From Entoloma clypeatum (Eukaryota; Basidiomycota; Agaricomycetes; Agaricales; Entolomataceae): 64,000 nt of DNA. The notes beneath the pieces are model-generated. The model was not told the origin of the DNA. It worked only from the letters and a program-made list of their open reading frames with translations, and made no database searches. The first letter of the stretch is position 1, and the number at the start of each line of letters is the position of its first letter. Location: positions 5,270,001 to 5,334,000 of the forward strand of contig OY751487.1 in assembly GCA_963565915.1 (NCBI GenBank), read 5' to 3'. Position numbers and translations under genes: made by a program. Positions 42,910-54,480 of the stretch are shown one piece after another.

Positions 42910-45900
42910 AATGATCACGTCAGGAAACTCGCGCGGAACATTGGTGCTCGTCCCTCAGGGTCAAATCTTCGGATTCTGGATACGATTATCCCAGAAGAAG
43001 ATGAAAGACCATCCAAGCAGCGTCGAGTCACTCCGCCCTTGGATGACTCCCTCAGGATGATGGACATAGACCATCAGAGCGAGCGTATGGGGCCGGACCA
43101 ATTCGAAGATGGGCTTATTGAACTTGACGGTTCGTCATCTTCCTCTCCTGAATCTGACCAATTAAGGAAAGCTAATAACACCTCCTTACAGACGTGTAAA
43201 ATATTAGCTAGTACTAGTGCAGAATGTATGGATCATATTGACAACGATCTATATAAAAAATACACAAAGCACTTTGCGTCATGCACACACTGTAAGGAGA
43301 AAGAACGCGCACAATGGATCTTAGACTCCGGTGCCTCGTTACACTTTACCCATGAGTTCAAGGACTTCGCGTACTACAGGCCTCTCAAGGCTAAGCGATT
43401 TGTCCAAACAGCTGAAAAGGGAAAGAAACTGGAAATTCTCGGAGTTGGGGCCGTTCCAGTACGGCATACCCTAAATGGGGAAGTAAAAACCCATCTTCTC
43501 CGACCTGTATTCTACATTCCGGACATGGACACACGCCTATTGTCCCTAGGCGTCTTCCTTAATCACGGTTACAAAGTAGATGGAATGCGTGGGGAAATCA
43601 ACATCTCCAAAGGACAGAACAAAATACAGTTCTCGCCTCACATTCTCGGACAAACCATTTATTGGTTAGACACTGAAATACGCCATGACCAAATCCACGC
43701 GATCTCCAGCAAAATCACTGTCGAAACCTGGCATAAGCGTCTTGGTCACCCAAATGATCAAGCACTTCGTAAGATTCCCACCAGTACCAAAGGGGTACCT
43801 AAGACACTAGTACGTGAGAAATCACAGGAAAGTTGTACAGGTTGCCTCAAAGGGAAAATGCCGAATCAATCATACCCCAATTCGATGACAAGAGCAACCA
43901 AAACCTTCGATCTTATCCATTCTGATCTCAAACAGATATCCACGGCATCTTACCACAAATACAAATATTTCCTTACGTTTTTGGACGACTTCTCATCCCA
44001 CGTCTGGGTCGTCTTGCTTAGAAAGAAGTCTGATGCCATCACGGCACTAAGACAATTTCTTGCGATGATCCAGAATCAGTTCGCTGCTACCCCTAAAAAG
44101 TGGCGAGTTGATGGAGGTGGAGAGTTCGACGAATACAAGGACGTACTTGCCGATCATGGAATTCTGATCGACATCACACTCCCATATCAGCATCAGCAGA
44201 ATGGTAGAGCAGAAAGGATCAATCGAACTCTATGGGAAAAATCTCAGGCCCTGCGCTTCGACGCGTGTCTACCACCTATGTGGTGGGAATTCTGTTTGGA
44301 ACATGCAGCGTTCCTCTACAACAGAACCCCCATGCAGCGTCTTGAATGGAAAACCCCTTACTTCAGGGTGACTAATGAGATCCCCAACATGTCAAGTGTC
44401 AGAGTCTTCGGATGCCAGGCATATGTATATATCCCAAAAGAGAAACGGAAAAACTCCCTGGAATCCAGATCGCGATTGATGATTTATCTCGGATCGAAAC
44501 CAGGAGTCAAAGGATACCGTTTTATGGATCCTGAGACTAATACGATTTTCATGGGTGGGAAAGCGATCTTCGATGAGAGCAAGTACCCTAGATGCCACAT
44601 CGACCCTTTGCCAGAAAACCATCCAGAAATGGAAAACCCAGAGCCAGCTGATGAGTTTGAGGATCTCATCCCCGGCAGCAATGACAACGATAGTCACAAT
44701 GAAACACCTCATGACCCAGTTCCCATTGAACAGGATCAACCTGAATCAGACAACGAAATGCCTGCCAGTGAGCCTGATGGCAAACCACGAGTACCCACTC
44801 CGGAACCCGAGCAAGTACCAGATCGTCCGATCAGGGAATGACGAGTTCGGAAGATGCCAGGAAGCATCTATGGGGAAGACACTCCAGCGTCTGATCTTGA
44901 AAAATTAGATCGAAGACGGAGATTGGGCGGTCAAACGGCTTGGATGAATGACCTCCTGATGGAGGCGATATCAGCCCAAGTTGGCATCATTGAAATGTCC
45001 CATAAAGACATATACCCTCTTCCAAATAAAGAAGACTGGTATGCGGCTGAACGTAAAGAGCTAGACATGCTCAAACGCCGCGGGGTGATCACGGAGCTAG
45101 TACCCCTGCCTGCAGGGAGGAAAGCTCTAAGGAACAAATGGGTTTATAACGAAAAATCCGACGGACGTCTGAAAGCGCGTCTTGTCGCAAAAGGCTTCTC
45201 GCAGGTGGAAGGGATCGACTTTGATCAGATCTTCTCACCAGTCGTAAGATATGAAACCGTCCGATTAATACTGGCATTGACAGCCCTTGAAGGGTGGTTC
45301 ATGACATTGTTGGACGTCTCATCAGCCTTCCTCTATGGAACGCTCCTTGAGATAATCTACATGCGACAGCCTGAGGGCTACGTAGTAAAAGGGAAAGAAC
45401 ACCTCGTGTACCGACTATACAAAGCCCTATATGGACTTAAGCAGGCCGCATTAGCCTGGTGGAGAGAACTTGATTCCTCCATGAAAAAGCTCGGCTTTGT
45501 CCGGCTTCACTCCGATGCGGGAGTGTTCATTCACAAAAGTACCAAAGGGGAAACTGTAATCGCCGTCATTTATGTTGATGACTCTGCTTTTCTCGGCACA
45601 AACCGAGAGTACACGCTAGAGAAGAAGAAGGCCTTCATGACAACATGGGAATGTAGGGACCTAGGCCACCTAGTGTCGAATGGGGAACCGAAAGAATTTC
45701 TCTCAATCCAAATAAGGCAACATGGGAAGAAGATCTTCATTGATCAAGTACCTTACCTTGAAAAATTCTCGCATGAATGGGGATGAGTGAATCCAATGCC
45801 ACCCACACCCCACTCCCGACGGGCTACAAACCCATGAAGTCCGAAGATGAACCCAATGCGGAACTCAGATCCAAGTACCAATCCGTCATCGGATCACTAT

Positions 45901-46535
45901 TGTACTTAATGATCGGGACAAGACCCGACATTTGTTTCGCAGTGATCAAAATGTCCCAATTTTCCGCAAACCCTACCAAACGCCATTTAGAAGTGGCTAG
46001 GGATATTTGCAGGTATTTGAAGGCAACAAAAGATTACGCGATCATGTACGATGGCGATTCTGGGAAAGGAATCTACGCATTTACAGACTCCGATTGGGCA
46101 TCAGATGAAAACACCAGGAAATCCACTACTGGTTACTTCATATCACTGGCGTCTGGAGCAGTAACATGGGTTTCATCAGCGCAGAAAACCATTGCCCTCT
46201 CTTCCACGGAAGCAGAATACATGGCGCTATCAGATTGCAGTCGCGCAGTGACATGGCTTAGAAGCATGCTTGCCGAACTTGGGATGCAGATCGGATCAGT
46301 CCCGATCTATGGAGATAACAATGGCTCCGTCTTTATCGCATCCAACCCTGTAACTGAAAAACGGTCCAAGCACATCGACGTGCGATTTCACTTTGTCAGA
46401 GAAAAAGTATCTGAAGGGATTATTACGGTCGAATTCATCGAAGGAGTGAATAACCCTGCAGACCTTTTAACTAAGAATCTGGGGAAAATCCTCTTCAACA
46501 AGTTTATCCCGTACTTTGGATTACTTAAAAACTAG
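42910..46535 (+). pseudogene. Copia C pol: protease, integrase, RT, RNase H (two lesions)
   Basis: Protease WILDSGASLHFT; integrase finger WHKRLGHPNDQAL ... CTGCLKGKM with catalytic IHSDLKQ, WRVDGGGEFDEY and NGRAERINRTLWE; RT from ALRNKWVYNEK with AVIYVDDSAFLG; RNase H TDSDWASDENTRKSTTGYF and AEYMALSDCS. Order protease-integrase-RT-RNase H defines Copia. The frame is open except for TGA at 44839-44841 (after RPIRE) and a 1-base frameshift at about 45777-45786 (FSHEWG-stop / MGMSESNATHTPLPTGYKP). Confidence 0.9.
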
Positions 46536-46603
46536 ACGAAAAAAGAGTACCTATATGGGAAAAAGTAAGATGTATTTAGAAGTATGTACTAAATATGGGG
46601 GGG

Positions 46604-46912
46604 TGTTGAAACTTTCCCATCACGTAGATTAGATTAGATTAGATTACATCACGTGACCTTTACACATCTTCAATTACATACTTGTTTGGTTGGTACAAAC
46701 AGTAGTACGGTATATAAGACCAGGAAACTGTCAATATCAACAAGTTGTCTCTTGACTCTTAACCAGCTCCATCGCTCTTACCAGCCTCAACCGCTCTCAC
46801 CAGCCTTACCCCTCCAAACCATGTAAGTGACCATAGCGGTATCGTAGAGTACTTCCACTGTAGCTATGTTGCTCAGTACACCTGTGGCTAGCGCCCAGGT
46901 GGAACTTCAACA
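46604..46912 (+). repeat. 3' LTR of Copia C
   Basis: A 309-bp LTR preceded by a purine tract (AAATATGGGGGGG). The right flank CACCG is the degraded partner of the target copy next to the inverted 5' LTR. Confidence 0.9.
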
Positions 46913-47260
46913 CACCGGCGGGCTGATCTTGATCTCTTTTTCTGGGGTCCTTACTTGAGAAGCCATTTCTACAAGTGGAGTCTTTGGGGTGTCTGGGGTC
47001 GGTCTGGGTGCAGCAACAGCAGCAGCTGGCGGCGGTGGGTTTTGTCTCGAGGAGAGGTAAGAGGGTGATGTGGGGTTGACTGGTACGAAAGAGGAGGTTA
47101 CTCTTCTGTACGGTGTCGGCGGTGGTCGTGGTGTGATAGGTGCGTCAACGAACTCCTGTTTGTCTTCTGAGTCGGACGGGACTCCAAAGGTGGATCGTCG
47201 GGGAGGAATCTTTGCGTCTAAAACCGCGGTGGGTTGACGACGTTGATCAGCTTGACCTTT
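46913..47260 (-). CDS. Gypsy A gag N-terminus and leader
   Basis: The minus strand is open from the LTR edge to the Copia insertion. It encodes a Pro/Thr-rich stretch, then MASQVRTPEKEIKISPP, which continues as AIFNGD at 41935 once Copia C and the inversion are undone. The first ATG is at 46966-46964. The upstream codons are open but lack an ATG. Confidence 0.75.
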
Positions 47261-47818
47261 TGTTACGGCGATAGCCTACAACAACAAGTCCAAGGATCGG
47301 ATCACGTGGGTTCGAACTGGTTCCACAACAAGTCCCTCAATAGGTTGACTTGGTCAAGGTCAGCGAGTTCCTCAGAAGGACGACTCGGTTCAGGTTCAGC
47401 AGAGCTAAGTCCTCGCAAGGCACTTAGTTGGAGAGCGTTCGAAGGAATAGACAAGTAAGCGTTGTTTGCCTAGGTCAAGCTGAGGACCTCTACTCTAAGG
47501 TTACAGGTCTTATATACATTATCCTATAGCTATAAATAAGTAAGTGCTGCGCAGGAGCTAAATAAGCCATTGGTTAGATAAATGTTTCAAGGGGGCTGTG
47601 GCATAGGAGTCAGAGATAAGGCCTCAAGGCCATGAGTCAGAGATAACAAGTGAAAATGTATCTAAAAGGAGAATAGTCCGAGTCATTGTGAGTCATAGCG
47701 CTGATAGAGGGGACACGTGTCCCAGGGTCGTCGGAGTTAAGTGAAACGGGGTGTGATAGGGATCAAGGGTCGAAGGGTTGTGTGAAGGTGCGTAGGAAGA
47801 GGGTGAAAAAGTGTAACA
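47261..47818 (-). repeat. 5' LTR of Gypsy A
   Basis: 558 bp, with three substitutions relative to 27672-28229. Its outer flank CCGTC resumes LINE copy 3. Confidence 0.95.
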
Positions 47819-49153
47819 CCGTCATTGTCACTGACGCGGCCGTTCCCTCCCTCGCATCGGGCCACCAAGCTGTTGCAGCTTGGGAAACCTGGCACATGGG
47901 GTACTCCATCAACAAAGACTGGGCGGCGGGTGGCCTCGCAGTCTCTGATGACACTGAAACCCTAGCTATCGGACACGGGTTCTTGAACCTGGTCAGCCTT
48001 CTAGGGGGTCTCTCTCAACTGGAAGAAATCCACATCTTCACCGACTCTGTCAACGCCATTCGGCGTGCCACAGATCTGGACCTCCACTCCTCGCAGGCAA
48101 CTGCGCTCGCTATCATCAGTAACCTGATTCCTTGGTTTGAGGAACCAGGTCTGAACTCCAAGGTCTTCTTCCACCATGTCCCCGACTGCTCGGACCATGG
48201 TTTCGAACCCCACCGTGCAGTGCACGACTTCTCCTCCTCGATTCGCATTGAGTGTGGTGAGTCGGCCTCCAGATCCCTCGACTTCAACACAAAACAATTC
48301 ATGGACGACATGCTCGGTGACTGGAACAATCTGTACCAGTCCCCCAAGTATGTTGGCCGGCACTACCAATTCCCGAGATCGTGCGTCAGACGCCAAGACC
48401 ACGCTCGGGCTAAACGAATGAAACCGTCCCACCTCAAGGGCAGTACATGGCTTAAGGATGTGGGTCACTCCCAATCCCTCATGGCTCAAATGGTCCGCGG
48501 CCTCACCAGCCACGCCCCAATTGGACACTATAGACATAGATTCAACATTGGTGACAAAGTTGAACAATGCGACTGTGGATCGGGGTCCGTCGAGGACTTC
48601 GCCCACGTTTTCTACAAATGTCTGCACCACCCCACCAGGCCACCAGACATGCCCACCTTCTCGAGGAGCACTCCCATCTGGGACGTCTTCGGGAAATTCA
48701 TTATGGACAACCCAGGGGCTTTTGCTTTCCGGGATTGTCCAATGCCCAACACAACCGTTGGCGGTAGTCGCGTGGTAGCGCGCTGGGTTCAAAGGGGTGC
48801 AGCCCCCTGTGGCAAGCGAACACGATCGAAGGGTAAGAACCGCACAGGCGCTTCTTTGGTGGGTAGGGCGCAGACACCCCCCAGCGCCGTCAACGGCCAA
48901 CCTCGCAAGGTTGGAGTGCTCCTGTATCGCTCGACCGAATATTCGGGTGCGCATACTAACACGTTTGTTTATAACAAACTCCCCCGTCCTGGCGCGAGGA
49001 CTTATCAGCTCGACGGAGCTTTGCGCCGCCTGTTCTTAATGCGTACGTAGATCCTTGGATCGATGTAGTTTACTCTATGTCAAGCGGACTGTACCCTAGT
49101 ATACCGCTATACAAATTGTTGACCCAAAAAAAAAAAAAAAAAAAAAAAAAAAA

Positions 49154-50609
49154 GGAAATGTATACAGGGAGATCAACCGCCTGAGTAATGACGGAGTTGG
49201 ACGTTCCGTCAAATAATTTAAGTTCGATCAGAGGTATGGAGGTGCCAGGGAGTTTATAGGATGAAGCGTAACGAGAGTCAATAAAACAATGAGTAGAGCC
49301 GGAGTCCACAAGGGCGGCTATCAGAGAAGAATCGGAGATAAGCGGAGATGTAAGTCGGACACGGAGGGAATTGGGGTCGGAAAGAGAGGAAGCGTTGAGT
49401 AGAGCGGTAGTACGGATGGGTTCAACGCAGTCCTCAGGCCGTACAGAGTCCTGTGGACTGCCCGCTAATTTTTTGTTTCATCCGTGGTCTTGGCTTGGGC
49501 AGCGCGCGCCTTAGCCTTAGAGGCAGAGGACGAAGACTTCAGGCAATCTTTTGCGACGTGTCCAGCTTTGCCACAAAACATACAGAGGTTGTTGTCAAAA
49601 CGGCATTTGCGTTCCTCCGGAGTTAGCTTTCCGTCTTTTCCAAGTTTGTCGGAGATGTCGGACTTGGGAGCGGAGGAAGGCTTCGACTGTTTGCCCTGGT
49701 TCTGTGTCTGCGGTTTGGCTTTGGAGTTTTTATCAGAGTTTGCGGAGGGGGTTTTAGCTTCGGATTTGTCGGATTTGGATGCGGATTTGTCGGAGCGGGA
49801 TTTCTCGCGCCGACGTTCCCAGTGGCGAGCATCGATGGTTTGTGCTAGCTCCTAAGTGCTGGTAACGTGCTTGGCTTTACTTGAGTCCCAAGGACATCTT
49901 TAATCCGCTCCGCCAACCCGGAGTAGTACCGGTGATGCAGGGCGGAGCTGTCCCAGTGCGTTTTGGCAGCAAGGCGTGTGAACTCGACATTATACTTGAG
50001 AATGTGTTGATTTTCGCGCATTTTGAGATTGTCCAGAGAGTCGGCAGCATCCGCAACGGGGTCAATGACCCCGAATTCTGAGCGGAGGAACTCGGACCAA
50101 TCTTTGTACCAGTCCGGGGGGTTGTCCGGGTCCGGTTCGATGAAATGCTCGAAATAATCGAGAGCTGTGCCTCGGAGGAAAGAGATGGCGAGAGTGATTT
50201 TGGCAGAGTCATCGTCATACTTGGAGTTGTCGCGGAAAAACAATGTGCATTGGAGGATGAACTGGTTCAGTTTCCGGGGATCGGAACTGTCAAAGGTGTC
50301 CGGATCCTTAGCCTTTTTGTGATGCTTGTGACCTTTGCTGCGTTTGAGTTCATTGGTCATTAAGACGAAAGCATCCGCAAGGGCTTGTGGGCCAAAAATA
50401 TTCTGAGGAGACGGGGGTGCGGATTCTATGGGGGAAGTGGGGATCAGAATATTATGTGGAGGTGTGATGGGCCGAAAACCCGGAGGTGTCGGAGTAGTCG
50501 GAGTTATGGGGGATAGTTCTGTTAAACGTTGTTCAACATTTTGTAGAACTTGCTGCCTAGAAGTGCCAGCTTCTGCGGCTTTTGCTGTCTTGGTGTTTCG
50601 GAGTGCCAT
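49154..50609 (-). pseudogene. Gypsy H gag and protease start, cut by LINE copy 3
   Basis: The ATG at 50609 (MALRNTKTAKAAEAG) opens a gag with a Pro/Thr-rich lead and capsid (FDSSDPRKLNQFILQCTLFF, ALDYFEHF, WSEFLRSEFG). It is frameshifted near 49860 (ends ALRS-stop; resumes LAQTIDARHWERRR). Then come a Lys/Ser-rich linker, a knuckle CMFCGKAGHVAKDC near 49560 and, in another frame, protease LVDSGSTHCFIDS ... AVDLPVYI ending at the LINE A tail. TCCG words are unusually frequent on the sense strand. Confidence 0.75.
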
Positions 50610-51345
50610 GACTAGCAGGAATCCAAAAACGGTTTGAGTTCGAATATACTGTTAAGTAGGTGAAACGTCGGAGCTTCGTCGGAGTCCGTCGGAGGTCGGA
50701 CGTAAGACTGAGACCGGAGCGGAACTCCGGAAATGCAGAGGAACGACGAAGGGGAGGGACATGGCTTCAACGTGTGTGTTGCGCCGCCGTTTGTTGGATA
50801 AGGTGTCCCAATTTCAAGAGGTCGGAGGAGGGGTCGGAGGTGCGGAGGTCCTCGGAGAGATCTCGGTGAGAGACACATTGACGTGGAAATGGTCGGACGA
50901 CATCGGAGTTGTGACTCGGACACAGTACTGAGCTCGTCGAAGGGTAACGATGGAGGAAGAGCAGTAGATGAGGATGTCGTCGGCGTATTGTACCACGGCG
51001 AGGATCTCTGGCATGGACTGAGAGTAGAGGAGTGAACTTGGTTGATATTCGAACTGAGGAACGACAGGTATGGTACGAGCTTAAATACCTAAATGTGATT
51101 ACTTTACGGAGATGGTCGGAGTAGGTCCGGAGTTGTGGCGTAAGTTGCCAGCGACTGTAACGAACATCGGAGATGTCGGTCAACGGACCATGCGGAAAAG
51201 GCGATGCATAAGTAAACGGGAATATGAATATGAAATGCATAAAGGCATGGAGTTATGAATATGAAATGCACAATGGCAACGTGCGGAGATGCGGAGGTAA
51301 CGGATGTCCCGAATGTCGGAGGACTATCGGAGTGGATCGGAGATT
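50610..51345 (-). other. Leader or LTR-like region of Gypsy H
   Basis: On the minus strand it continues the TCCG-rich composition of the H gag. A TATTTAAG word near 51085 could be the promoter. A short minus frame near 50950-51014 reads AVVQYADDILIYCSS, resembling the LINE reverse-transcriptase active site, but no other RT motif surrounds it. LTR borders were not found. Confidence 0.4.
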
Positions 51346-53935
51346 CGGAGACGGATATAACAGAGACGAGTGGAAGGCCGTTTTTTGGACCAATCACGGA
51401 CTCTATGAACCATTGGTGATGTTCTTTGGCCTCACTAATAGTCCATCCACATTCCAGACTATGATGAACGAGATCTTTCAGGACCTTATCACTGAAGGTG
51501 TAGTTTGTGTTTACCTCGACGATATACTGATCTTCATGGAGACCCTTGCGGAGCATCGGAGGGTCACACGGATTGTACTGGAACGACTTCGCGAACACAA
51601 ACTCTATCTAAAACCCGAGAAATGCGAGTTTGAATTGAATACCTAGGCCTTATTATTGAACAAGGACACATAGAGATGGATCCGGTGAAGGTAGCGGGGG
51701 TTGCAGAGTGGCCCGCTCTGACAAATGTCCGAGAAGTACAATCCTTCCTGGGATTCACTAACTTCTATCACCGTTTTATTGAAGGGTTTTCGGACATCGC
51801 GTGCCCTCTTTTCAAGCTCACGAAGAAAGGGCACCTCTGGTCTTGGAAGGAGGGAGAAGTGTCCACATTTGCGGAGCTGAAGCGGAGGATTACATCTGCT
51901 CCAATCCTGGTCTTAGCTGATCATGGAAAGGAGTGGCGGATAGAAGCGGATAGCTCAGACTTTGCAACCGGAGCAGTACTGTCCCAACCAACAGAGGACG
52001 GTAAGTGGCACCCTGTCGCATTCTATTCCAAAAGCCTTAGTCCGGTGGAACACAACTACAAGATCTACAACAAGGAGATGTTGGCAGTGGTCCGCACATT
52101 GGAGGAATGGAGGCACTTCCTCAAAGGAGCGGAGAAGACAGTGGAGATTTGGACAGACCACGAAAATCTTGAGTATTTCATGACAGCTCAAAAACTAAAT
52201 CGACGACAAGCTAGATGGTCCTTATACCTCGCTCGTTTCAATTTCAAAATGCACCATCGACCTGGCAAGTCAATGGGCAAGTCCGACGCTTTGTCCCGAT
52301 GAGCAGACCACGGAGACGGATCACGGGACAACGAAAACAACATCCTTCTTTGACCAGAACTGTTTCCAGTGCGAGCAATGCATGGGGTAACTGTTCAAGG
52401 AGAAGAACACGACGTCCTCCACCAGGTCCGACAGGGAATACAAGAGGGGTTACTGGAGGATAGTGTGGCAGAGGTTGTCAAATCCCTTCCGACTGTCGGA
52501 GCAGGGTCCATCCGCAGTGCAGAGTGGAGGCAAGCGGAAGGTTTGCTCTACTTCAGGGATCATATCTATGTTCCTAACAATCCCCAACTGCGTCATCGGA
52601 TCCTTGCACAACACCACGACACTCCGGTGGCCGGACATCCTGGACAGTGGAAAACCTTGGAACTGGTGTCACACAGTTACTGGTGGCCACACATGTCTCG
52701 TTTAATAGGTCAATATTGCAAGACATGCGACCCATGCCTCCGCACCAAGGTCCGATGCACTCCGCCCTCCGGAGAGCTCAATCCGCTACCAGTCCCTACG
52801 GAGTGATGGCAAGTAACCAGTGTTGACTTCATTACTGAACTACCAGAAGCCCATGGCTATGACACTATCATGGTGGTAGTGGACTCAGTAGGGAAGCGGG
52901 AACACTTCATCCCGACGCACTCCGACATCTCTGCACTCGGAACTGCACGCTCCTATGTTCAAAACGTCTGGAAACTCCACGGACTACTGGAGGCCATTGT
53001 CTCTGACCGCGGACCACAGTTTGTCACCAAGTTCACACGCGAACTATACAGGCTGCTTGGCATTAAGGTTGCTGCCTTGACAGCCTACCATCCGCAGTCG
53101 GACGGACAGACAGAGCGAGTCAATCAAGGATTGGAACAATACCTTCACCTATTAGTCAATGAACGTCAAGACGATTGGGACAAATGGCTTCCGATGGCTG
53201 AATTCACATACAACAACCATGTTCATGCATCGACATGTCAAACTCCATTCTACATTGACACTGGCTGCCATCCGCGCATGGAATTCGAACCTCGCAAGAA
53301 GTGGACAGAGATTGAGGCGGTAGCGGATTTCAGCGAGCGGATGAAGTCCGCTCTGGAGGAGGCTCGCGCAGCACTGACAAAAGCAAAAGACGACATGGCG
53401 TGATACTACAACCAGCATTGGAGCACCACTCCGACATTCCGCCCGGGGGACAAGGTCTTTTTAGACTCATCAGACCTCAAAACCACCCGACCCACAAAAG
53501 AACTTGCACATCAGTACATAGGCCCTTTCCCAGTGGTCCGACCTGTCGGAACACATGTCTATGAACTTCGCCTTCCCCCTTCCATGTCCCGCATTCACCC
53601 AGTATTCCACGTCGTCAAACTTTCACTAGTTCCCGACGACCCTTTCCACCGCCAAGTCCATTCTCCTCCGCCTCCGATGGTAGTCAGAGAAGAATTGGAG
53701 TACAATGTTGAAAACCTCTTGGACAGCCAATTGCATTGAGACAAGCTTCAATTCTTGGTCAAATGGAAGGGATATGACTACAAAGAGAATTCCTGGGAAG
53801 CAGAAGACAATGTCCACGCTCCGTGCCTAGTCCGCAACTTCTACCGATGTCATCCGGGAGCTCCGTGTCAGATCTCCGCTGCGATATTCGACTCGTTTTG
53901 CCTGACACGTCGAGACGCCGTGCCTTGAAGGGGGG
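51346..53935 (+). pseudogene. Gypsy I pol, 5'-truncated: RT, RNase H, integrase, chromodomain
   Basis: It starts abruptly inside RT (GYNRDEWKAVFWTNHGLYEPL). It carries YLDDILIF, then a frameshift near 51646, GFTNFYHRF, RNase H IEADSSDFATGA, the integrase finger (GHPGQWKTLELV ... CDPCLRTK), catalytic SVDFITELPE, VSDRGPQF and ERVNQGLEQYL, and a chromodomain (LQFLVKWKGY ... NSWEAEDNV). At least five in-frame stops are all TGA, three of them at expected Arg positions (ALSR-stop-ADHG near 52300, MA-stop-YYN at 53401, LH-stop-DKL at 53737). It ends before a purine tract GAAGGGGGGG at 53928-53937. Confidence 0.85.
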
Positions 53936-54106
53936 GTGATGTAAGGGCAACCACTTTTCACTTTTCCTTTCCTTTCTATGCCGACGTCCTCTGATCGTAT
54001 CCGCTGCCTCCGACATCTTATCCACCTCTCCGCATCCGACGACTCCACGCCCATCCGCTGCTCCACACATCAGATCGCAGGTACTATCATTCATCTTGTT
54101 TCCATT
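53936..54106 (+). repeat. Start of Gypsy I 3' LTR (truncated)
   Basis: TGATGTAAGGGC follows the polypurine tract directly, as expected for an LTR start. No end or partner LTR was found. The sequence passes into a Copia gag remnant. Confidence 0.5.
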
Positions 54107-54480
54107 AGTTATCAGACTGCTCAATCTAAACTTTGGATCTCCCTTGCAAGTATCTGAGTTCGTGTCTTGGATCGTAAGGTCGCCCTTACAGAGGAGTTGT
54201 CCTTGGTTGGTGTCGAAATCACTGACACGGATTACCGTTCCACCATCATTGTGTCTCTTCCCCCATTCCTTGCCTCCTACGCAAACTCTCTCCTTACTGC
54301 TTTGTGACTCTTCCCATCCCTTGTCCCTGATCCCAACGCTGCATCCAAGCCTGATGTCAAAAAGGCCGAGATGGATCCAGAGACCCTTATCCTGGTTATC
54401 TGCGAAGAATGGTGGAGAGGTGGGAGCGGTCAGGCAGGCTCGGAGTAGGGCTCGACGAGGGCAGGGCAAGGTCGCGGTAT
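54107..54480 (+). pseudogene. Copia gag remnant
   Basis: Plus-strand pieces resemble the middle of a Copia gag: AQSKLWISL, then VALTEELSLVGVEITDTDYRS and IVSLPPFLASYANSLLTA, then MDPETLILVICEEW. They are interrupted by in-frame TGA codons. No LTR or pol is attached. Confidence 0.5.

Larger units (their letters stand above)
27672..47818 (-). mobile_element. Gypsy A, full-length LTR retrotransposon carrying nested insertions
   Basis: 558-bp LTRs at 27672-28229 and 47261-47818 differ at three positions and lie in the same (minus) orientation. The exact 5-bp target duplication CCGTC lies outside both (27667-27671, 47819-47823) within LINE copy 3. Element parts from 5' to 3' on the minus strand: gag N-terminus (47260-46913), Copia C insertion, gag (now inverted, 41935-42788), protease-RT-RNase H (40162-37533), solo LTR, integrase (37139-36221 plus chromodomain), Gypsy B insertion, end of pol (29230-29192), extra ORF (29163-28270), 3' LTR. 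It is a chromodomain Ty3/Gypsy. Confidence 0.9.
27574..49153 (+). mobile_element. LINE copy 3, split by Gypsy A
   Basis: The left part, 27574-27671, matches 22690-22790 of copy 2 and ends at the CCGTC target. The right part, 47819-49153, resumes at CCGTCATTGTCACTGAC and runs through RNase H (VTDAAV, HIFTDS, HRAVHD), the knuckle and a 28-base A tail. The ORF 47819-49050 is open. Unlike copies 1 and 2 no target duplication was found: the left flank is Gypsy G linker and the right flank is the protease of a different Gypsy (H). Confidence 0.85.
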
